Shown piece by piece: positions 57,429 through 64,000 of a stretch of DNA of 64,000 nt; positions within the stretch are counted from its first letter, which is position 1; each line of letters begins with the position of its first letter. Below the pieces are notes generated by a model. The model was not told where the DNA came from. It worked only from the letters and a program-made list of their open reading frames with translations, and did not search any database. A program made the position numbers and the translations under genes. This stretch comes from Naematelia aurantialba (lineage: Eukaryota > Basidiomycota > Tremellomycetes > Tremellales > Naemateliaceae): positions 930,001 through 994,000 of the forward strand of contig JAKFAO010000012.1 in NCBI GenBank assembly GCA_021527695.1, read 5' to 3'.

Positions 57429-57655
57429 GGTGGCTGCCTTGGTCAGAGTGCTGGTTCGTGTCGCAAGCTGGGATGAAGGGGATGAAGGGGGATGTGATGT
57501 GGGAGCGCTAGTGATTGGGCGAGCAGCCAGCGGACCCTTCCGAGAGGAATTTGTTTTTGGGACTTCTTTTGTATTTATCCCATCACTCTTCCTGGGGAGC
57601 TTTTTCTCTGGGATGCTGTTGTTCTGGCCTTTCATTCACTCTCCTGTCGAGCAGC
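57429..57655. promoter_or_regulatory. Shared divergent promoter COX7/RRS1
   Basis: 227 bp between start codons of a respiratory gene and a ribosome-biogenesis gene. Contains a TATTTAT at 57573. Sharing of regulation is an inference from distance only. Confidence 0.5.
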
Positions 57656-58792
57656 ATGGACGTCTCCCAGGAGCTCGCAGAGTATGCAGCCAAGCAGTGA
57701 GCTTCTTATCGCTGGAGGAGTAGACAAAGCTCACCTGGTCAGCACAACCCAAGTGCTCGAGCGCTCACAGCCGGTTGAGGTCGATATGGGCCTCCTAGCA
57801 GCGTTTGACAATACCCCGGTCGACCCGTCCGAGTACTCGTGAGTAGCTAGCAGATCGTGGCATGACGTCCAATAATCTGACCATCACAGCTCTGACCTCA
57901 ACGGTCACTTACTCCAACTGACGCTCACCTCCACCCAAGCCCTCATTTCCGCTCTCTTCTCGCTGCCGACCACGCCGTCAGCCGAGCACGGGCCCATTAT
58001 TCGCCCTCCGGCGCCGATCACCCACCTGCCCCGCGAGAAACCTCTGCCAAAGCCTAAAGAGCCGACCAAATGGGAGCGCTTCGCCCAGGCCAAAGGTATC
58101 AGCCACAAGAAGCGGGACAAGAAAGAGTGGGACGAAGAGCGGCAAGAATGGGTCGCCAGGTGGGGTCGAGACGGCAAGAACAAGCAAAAGGAGGAGGAAT
58201 GGGCTACACCCGTCAAAGCTGGGATGGGTATGTCATCCCCACCCTCCTCATCTGAGCGGATGTACAGAAGCTGAATGTCTTTGCAGAAGCTGATCAAGAT
58301 CCCGCTGCAACGGCAAGGGCGGAGCGTAAAGCCCGCACGGCCAAGAACGAGAAGCAACACCGAGCGAACCTTGCACAAGTGGCTGCCTCGTCGTCTGCAT
58401 CTTCCCGTCGAACAGCTCAACAAGCGCGAGCTGCCGATCTCGAGCGATCCATGCTGGTGTCGAAAACCGCGACGGCTTCGATGGGCAAATTTGATAAATC
58501 CATCGAGGGCGAGCCTAAAGCCCGCGGCATCAAGCGCAAATTTGACGAGAATGTCCCAAAAGCCGGGTGGAAAGGAGAGAAGGAGGGTTTGCTGGACGTG
58601 CTGAAGAACGTCGAGAGCGGGCTGGGCAGAAAAGAGAAACGGAAAGGCGAGACCAAGGAGGGCGAGGTCGTGGTCCGAAAAGCAGTCAGGTACCATGATC
58701 GTGAAGAACGGCTCAAGGCGGGCAGAGGAGGCGCCGGAGGGCGCGGTCGGGGTGGAGCGAGGGGAGGCGCCAGAGGAAGGGGTAGGAAGTAG
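57656..58792 (+). CDS. RRS1: Ribosome biogenesis regulatory protein Rrs1
   Basis: Exons 57656..57696, 57743..57838, 57890..58227 and 58287..58792 make 326 residues. Hallmarks: MGLLAAFDNTPVD, the core LPREKPLPKPKEPTKWERFA-KGI, then KKEWDEERQEWVARWG, and a C-terminus with Arg/Gly-rich repeats (GGRGRGGARGGARGRGRK). Rrs1 works with Rpf2 to bring the 5S RNP into pre-60S ribosomes in the nucleolus. The RGG tail is a common nucleolar RNA-binding extension. Converges on the GNAT gene with a ~100-bp gap. Confidence 0.94.
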
Positions 58793-58896
58793 GTGCGTTT
58801 GTACTACATATATTTTGCATGGGATCTGGATTCTACATTGTTTAAAGAGATCTACGCCATTTTCTCCGTCCAAGCTATGGTCATTCTCCGTCCAAT

Positions 58897-59684
58897 CTAA
58901 GTCTTTCTTCTAATTCCTAGGCTTTTGTGAGGTCGAAAACCATGAGCTGGTGCAGTGCTAGGGTAGATTAGTGTCTCGTCGTCCAGGCATCCCATGCGTC
59001 GCAACTTACTGCCCGCCTTGACCCACTGCTCTCCCCTCGGATAGTATCCCATCTTTGCGTAAAACCCAACTGCATTGCAGCCCTGCCCTGGCGGGGCGGC
59101 CTGGATATCAGTCAGTCCGAGATCTTGTGCTTGCGCCTCCGTATGGAAGGGGCTCACTTGCGCGTCAAGTATGATTTCTTTCCCGCCAATCTCGCGGATG
59201 TAGTCGTGTACAGCGAAACAAAGTTGTTTTGCTAGTCTCATGCCGCGGTAGGGTGCACGAACGACCAGTCGACCGAGCTGGAGCCGCTGTTAGTCGGGAC
59301 CACCGGGCAGACGAGAGACAATCCACCCACCTTGCCCTTCTTGTCTTGTACTCGAACAGTGCCTGCCGTCTCCCCCGTATCGAGTATCAACAAGAAATGC
59401 GTCGACAGCGGATCCTCACTGCGCACCGTTAGTCGCCAAGCAGAGCCGCTCACTCACGGATCGTCAACCTCCAGTTGCGGATCGTATCCTTGCTCTTCGA
59501 TGAACACTGAAGTCCACGTCCGGTTAGACCAAGATCCTTCTACCTAGGAAGGGCGGAGACATGAGGACAGGACAGGACAGAACAGACCTTCGTAGCGGAT
59601 GGCCATGCTCTCCGCCATTTGCTCGGGGGTCGTGATCTTGACGATCTTATACGATGGCCGGGCAGCTTCCTGTTGCCCTTGCAT
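58897..59684 (-). CDS. GNAT-family N-acetyltransferase
   Basis: Minus strand, ATG 59684 (MQGQQEAARPSYKIVKIT) to TAG 58897..58899, about four exons. Fold elements: EQMAESMAIRYEVFIEEQGYDPQLEVDD, then FLLILDTGETAGTVRVQ, LGRLVVRAPYRGMRLAKQLC (the acetyl-CoA-binding R-x-x-G-x-A/G loop, here YRGMRLA) and EIILDAQ…AVGFYAKMGYYP (the last beta-strand pair). This N-terminal layout matches the ElaA-like/yeast small GNATs. The acyl acceptor is unknown. Confidence 0.85.
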
Positions 59685-60629
59685 CTCTACTCGTCGCACT
59701 CCAGCAGGATGGCTATAGAAAGAGCACGTTGACGAATATGCATGCTGGAGGGTTGGAGACCATGCGGTTGCATTAGACTTGGGCGGTTAAAATTCCGACT
59801 CGGAATGGAGCACTCCCCCTCTCTTCGGCCGTCGGCCATCCGACGATGTGTCTCTCTGCACCTGTCTCTGCACCTCGTCTCTCGAGATGGCGTACTCATC
59901 AACCTCTGTCGTCGCCGTGTGCTTTCTGTGGTCGAAAGACTCTCACATGATGCAGCACATGATTCTGCGACACAAGCTCACACAGGCTCTTCGACGCGGC
60001 TTCATCGCCTTGACGGGCCCGCCATGACCACCGTTTGCCCGGCCCACCGTGTACCTCGTCCGGTCCCAAGCCGATGATGGTCGCCGTCCTGTCGGGGTCT
60101 ACGAACATGCCACTATCACACAACACAGGGACCCCCGAGCCAAAGTCGGCCTTGACAAGCCTGTCCTGCTCGCCGATGGCGATGTCGGAACCATCAAGGA
60201 TGTCACATCTCGCCGATCATTTTATTACTAGATCTGGTTTCATTCCTCGCCGACCAAGATGCTGTAGCCCTTGAGCATCGTTAGGTCACTCTTGTCTCGC
60301 CGCGGATGATGGTATCGGGACTTTGAAGGATGAGACCACCCGCCGGCACCACAATACCGAGGGTGTTTAGGCGGATCGGACTCCTTCGCCGATAGGAGGC
60401 TCTGCACCTTTGAGGCAGAGACGACGATGAGGCGACTTGCCAACGCCTGCTATCCGAGTCCTTAGGTCAACATCACTGGAAAGCTCCCGAGCGTCGAGCT
60501 CACCGCGACAGCATATAAAAGCCCTAACAGTGACCCGCTCTTACTGACCAGTCGCATTCCATCTTCACCTCTTTCCAATTCTCTTGCCTGACCAGACGCT
60601 ATCAACTCTCAGACTCAAGTCTACACAAG
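59685..60629 (+). other. Intergenic region, promoter of the secreted-protein gene
   Basis: About 950 bp with no gene I can support. A stop-free stretch 60026..60231 (contains VGVYEHATITQHRDPRAKVG) lacks an ATG or an acceptor site and may be a decayed exon. Confidence 0.45.
60514..60520 (+). promoter_or_regulatory. TATA box of the secreted-protein gene
   Basis: TATAAAA, 110 bp upstream of the ATG at 60630, followed by a pyrimidine-rich leader. Typical of a strongly expressed fungal gene. Confidence 0.65.
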
Positions 60630-61752
60630 ATGCACGTTTCGCGAGGACTAGCACTCTTGGTTATTCTGGCGACGGCCAGTGCCAGGCCCCTCGAAGCTAC
60701 CAGTTTGTAGGCTGTCTTCTTCTCCCAGCCAGGCCTGACTGATTCCACGCAGCGACGAGCCGGCTATAATCCATGGACTTCGGGCACCGCAGCGTGACAA
60801 CTCTGTCTACGGGTACGCTGTTCATTCCTGTGAGCCGGATCTTTGCTAAGCCTCTACAGGAAGCGGGAGCCGACTGCAGAACATGAGCACCGGGGGCTTT
60901 GGCCGAATTCTGGGTACGCTGGTCCTTCCTGTGACCGGTGCTATTGCTGAAAGTCTACACAGTGCCCAAGACTTGGCTGTGTCTAAAGATGATGAAAGGT
61001 CGGAAAACTCGAGAATGTACATCCCCCCGGGCGGAATTTTTGAGGGGTACGCTGTCCATCTTTGTTAGTCATGGCTTTACTGAGTTCTTGCAGCGACGCG
61101 CTGCCCGCCAAGGACGAGGTCTCGGCCTTCACTTCCACGACGGCAGCGTCTCCCACCACGAAGTTTGCTGCTCGCGCCGACGATGTCGGGCCGTCCTCCA
61201 ACCATCCGTCCAGTTTCTTGGCCACGGCTACCGCTGAACTGTCCGGATCTCCGTCGAATACCTCCGGAGAAACTAAGCAAGCAGCCACTTCCTCCGACGT
61301 CTCCGTCAGCTTGCAGACTTTCGTTGAGGCTCTTGGGGGCATCCTCGCTCCTTCAGTCAAAGGTAAGAGATGCTTCGACCCCTGGAATACTCGCATCGCG
61401 CTTGCTTTCCCGACGTCGTCTTTGAAGATTTCTCCCTCGACTGCGGCTGACTGTGACGAACAGAAACGAGTAACAACAATTTTTCAGTCGACAATCATTG
61501 CTTCCCTAACGGGTTCTGCATTCCGATTCAGTACGAAAGTCTGAGCGAGGCTCTCAACGCGTCATGCACTATGCAGAGTGAAGCTTGTAAGACCGCTGCA
61601 ACCCAAAGTGGGGAGCAGGGGAATCTGACCGTCTCCGCTTGCCAAGCCCAGGTGAGTCACCGACGTCCGATGGCTGAACGTAATGCACCATGCTGACCTC
61701 GTGATTTTACCAGCTTGGCGTGTGCACCAGCACAATCCAGAGCTCAAACTGA
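60630..61752 (+). CDS. Small secreted Cys-containing protein with symmetric exons
   Basis: Seven exons: 60630..60706, 60753..60812, 60860..60913, 60963..61046, 61094..61362, 61464..61651 and 61714..61752, giving 256 residues. The N-terminus MHVSRGLALLVILATASARP is a clear signal peptide. The middle is polar and Ser/Thr-rich (likely O-glycosylated). The last ~75 residues hold six cysteines (CFPNGFC, SCTMQSEAC, SACQAQ, GVC) that could form three disulfides. Exons 2-4 are 60, 54 and 84 nt, each a multiple of three and flanked by phase-2 introns. Those introns start with the same GTACGCTG, so they appear to be tandem duplicates. No known domain recognised; a cell-surface or effector-like role is a guess. 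Confidence 0.8.
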
Positions 61753-62112
61753 GCTCGACTGACAAGGTGCCTGCAATGGTGCACCGGATGCGCTGTGCAT
61801 GTCGATAGTCGTGCTTGCTGCTTGTGATTGCGGAGAGGCAAGTGTCGTGCTTGTTGCTAGCTTGTGGTCGTCCTGTGCCTTACCTGTCGATGTCATTGTA
61901 GATGGCTTTTGTGCAGCACTCTTGTAGACAGAGACTCGCGCATCTGGCTATGCGCGATCTCAGAATGTATGAGGCAATGCGTTCGATGTTCACACGCTAG
62001 AAGAGCGAGCTACAGTCTGAGATCCGGCAAGGCGATGCGCACTCCATGCATTGTTGAATGACTATCTACAATAGCTCGCTATGCTACGACTAATCTGCTG
62101 CTCGACAGCGAC
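61753..62112. other. Convergent intergenic region
   Basis: About 360 bp between the secreted-protein stop and the NmrA-like stop. No gene seen. Confidence 0.55.
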
Positions 62113-63466
62113 CTACTCCTTATACGTCCTGACGAGGTCGACGAGCGACTTGGAAGTTACGCCGTCTGGCGTAAACTCGCCGGGATACTCCCACTCTCCT
62201 TTGCTCCAGTGGGCTTTGTACAGAGTCCCGACAGGGCCGATGGGGTTATCCAGGCCTTTGACGTAGTCGGCATCGGTAAAGTCCACGACGGTGGGCTTGG
62301 CGCCATTGACAGTCTCCAAGGCTGAGATGAGGTCGGCGCCAGTCACGCGGTACTCGACAAGCGAGAACGTCTGGCCCTTGATCTCCGACGGCGAGCGGGT
62401 CACAATATGGGCAATCCCTGCGCCGAGGTACTCGTGGGTTCTATGAGAGCAGTCAGTCGCAGCTCAGTAGCCAGGGGCTTCGACAAGGAGTGGATGGAGA
62501 ATTTCGACAACAGAAGCGCTCGGATAGGAGAGCTTGAGTTTTCAAGAAAGCCGAGACAGAGGATAGAAATGTGCTCAACAGGATTGGAAGATGAGAAGCA
62601 GACAGATGAACCGAGGCGCGCAGGGAGTGAAGGTGGTGCAGTGCAAAGAGGGGGTAAATTGAAGAGTTGACCAGAAGAATAGATATAGGGCTCACACGAC
62701 GGGGAAAGTGTTTTTCAGCATCGCAGAGTTGGCCTGAACCGTGTTGCTGTTGACGTTGGTGCCGACAAATGGCTCTGTGCCGAAGCTGAGTTATATCAGC
62801 ACGTGTAGGCTGACGTCCACGCCTTGTTGACCATGGGACGAGGCATGAAAGACATACGGGATGGTAAACAGGTACTCTGAGAACAGACCAGAGTGGACAA
62901 TTGTCACGCCCATTCCTAGCGCCTTGGCCTTCTCAACTGGCGCGACGAGCAGCGGGTGGAGCGCGCCCATCTGCGGGATCGCGAGATCCGCCGCGCTCCA
63001 CTTGGCAGCGTAGTAACACGGGATGAGCGTGACCGCATCAGGCGACTTGGCGAACGCATCAACAAGGTTGACCAAGTCAGCAATGACCGTGAATGCCACT
63101 GCTGTTCTGTGCAGTTATCAGCGGGGACTGCCTTTGACCAACCTGTCGCCACCATGAGGGGAAGAGGAGAGGGAAATCTATGAGAGGGACGCAAAACGGA
63201 AGAGGGGCAAGACACGAGGCGACGGCAGCATCGAAGCTCGGAAGCACTCACACCAAGGTATGGATGCCTTTGACGGCCTCCGAGTCTACCGGCTTGCTGA
63301 TGTCGACCACGCGGGTTTCGACACCCTCGGGGACGGCCGACAGGTTGGACCCCTCGCGGTGCAGGACGACAATCTTGATCAGCCCCGCATTGAACGGCTT
63401 GAGGAGGTGCTTGAGGGTGGGTGCCCCGACGTTGCCGGTGTGTCCGATGAGGCCAACTGTGTGCAT
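62113..63466 (-). CDS. NmrA-like / isoflavone-reductase-like NAD(P)-binding protein
   Basis: Minus strand, ATG 63466 to TAG 62113..62115, about five exons. The Rossmann nucleotide loop is at the very start: MHTVGLIGHTGNVGAPTLKHL (GxxGxxG). Further parts: VVLHREGSNL after the second beta strand (the Arg suggests NADPH), VVDISKPVDSEAVKGIHTL, IPCYYAAKWSAADLAIP, GVTIVHSGLFSEYLF, and a C-terminal substrate domain with VVDFTDADYVKGLDNP. Fungal members are either redox sensors (NmrA, HSCARG-type) or reductases of aromatic compounds. No Tyr-x3-Lys of classic SDRs is in place, so the sensor/PCBER group fits best. The substrate is unknown. Confidence 0.85.
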
Positions 63467-64000
63467 TGCGATGTTTGCAGAGCGTCGAGTTGTAGTAGTA
63501 GTACGAGTCTTGTTTGAGAGTCCAAGTTAGACGACAGTCAGTCAAAAAGTGCTGAGTTCAGTTCTGCATTTCGGTTCAGAGAGGCGGCACCCCTATTTAT
63601 ACCCCTCAACCACTGCTGGACAGTGCACTGTTGTTCCATCGTTGTCTTGACAGTCATCACCAATCGCTCGGGCAGTGGGGCAGACTGTGACTCACGTCTT
63701 GATAATCTTGCCACTCGAGGAATTACCCAAAGCGGCAATTTATGGAAATCTGCATCCGAGGGCCGAAGGGGAGAGCCGCCATCCCCGAGGGCCGACAGTG
63801 ATCACGTGACCTTTGCCTTAGCAATCCACGGGAAATCAATGGTAGTCTCCGCTTGGGGGGGGATGACATCCTTTGTTTTACCTTTTGGCATCTCCGCTCC
63901 AAAGGCAGACAGGCCCAGGAGACAGCAGCTGTGAGACAGCCCGATCGCTGCTCACGGGATGGTATGACCGTGACAAGGAGAGGAAGAAGATGCCCGACAG
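63467..64000. other. Promoter region of the NmrA-like gene and right edge
   Basis: About 530 bp without a gene. It contains the TATA box below and GC-rich sequence to the window end. Confidence 0.55.
63594..63601 (-). promoter_or_regulatory. TATA box of the NmrA-like gene
   Basis: TATAAATA on the minus strand in the context GGGGTATAAATAGGGG, ~128 bp upstream of the start codon. Confidence 0.7.

Noticed and set aside
60026..60231. Open stretch ending SRRSFYY
   Set aside because: No ATG, no acceptor AG between the upstream stop and the frame, and no family match; left as unassigned.

Overview
The window is a stretch of a fungal nuclear genome, most likely a basidiomycete yeast of the Tremellomycetes. 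Reasons: dense genes broken by many short GT-AG introns (about 40-80 nt), short intergenic gaps, and basidiomycete-type versions of conserved genes (POB3, MSH5, poly(A) polymerase, RRS1, COX7, fused mitochondrial transhydrogenase). The lineage is an inference from gene style; nothing in the sequence names the species. Exon coordinates were worked out by hand from splice signals, reading phase and family conservation.

Layout, left to right. (1) 1-7.7 kb: a cupin gene running off the left edge, a Whi3/Cip2-type RNA-binding protein, and a GFA/CENP-V-domain enzyme. (2) 7.8-20.5 kb: a 12.75-kb nested mobile-element complex. A DNA transposon with 98-bp perfect terminal inverted repeats and an 8-bp target duplication carries three small multi-exon genes. 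One of them is broken by a ~574-bp insertion. That insertion was in turn hit by a complete, very young Ty3/gypsy chromovirus whose two 413-bp LTRs look identical. A 576-bp solo LTR sits further right. The chromovirus has a self-complementary (Tf1-type) primer site, a CCCAAAC gag-pol slip site, and a spliced antisense gene for a Cys-cluster protein. One of the DNA-transposon genes encodes a protein with the same cluster spacing and the same intron phases. (3) 20.9-40.1 kb: core genes: MSH5, poly(A) polymerase, an arrestin-like protein, a membrane glutaredoxin-like protein, POB3 (FACT), and a divergent folate pair (FAU1 and PABA synthase). (4) 41.0-48.6 kb: an alpha-glucoside-type sugar transporter whose second exon is split by a 5.5-kb R2/CRE-type non-LTR retrotransposon with seven C2H2 fingers. 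Removing the element restores a continuous 551-codon reading frame. (5) 49-64 kb: mitochondrial NAD(P) transhydrogenase, a CorA/Mnr2-type magnesium transporter, COX7, RRS1, a GNAT acetyltransferase, a small secreted Cys-containing protein built from symmetric exons, and an NmrA-like oxidoreductase.

Most genes act independently. The visible linkages are two divergent pairs sharing short promoters: FAU1/ABZ1 (both one-carbon/folate metabolism) and COX7/RRS1. The most unusual part is the transposon nest. It holds several spliced small genes invisible to single-ORF searches, and two unrelated elements carry look-alike Cys-cluster proteins.
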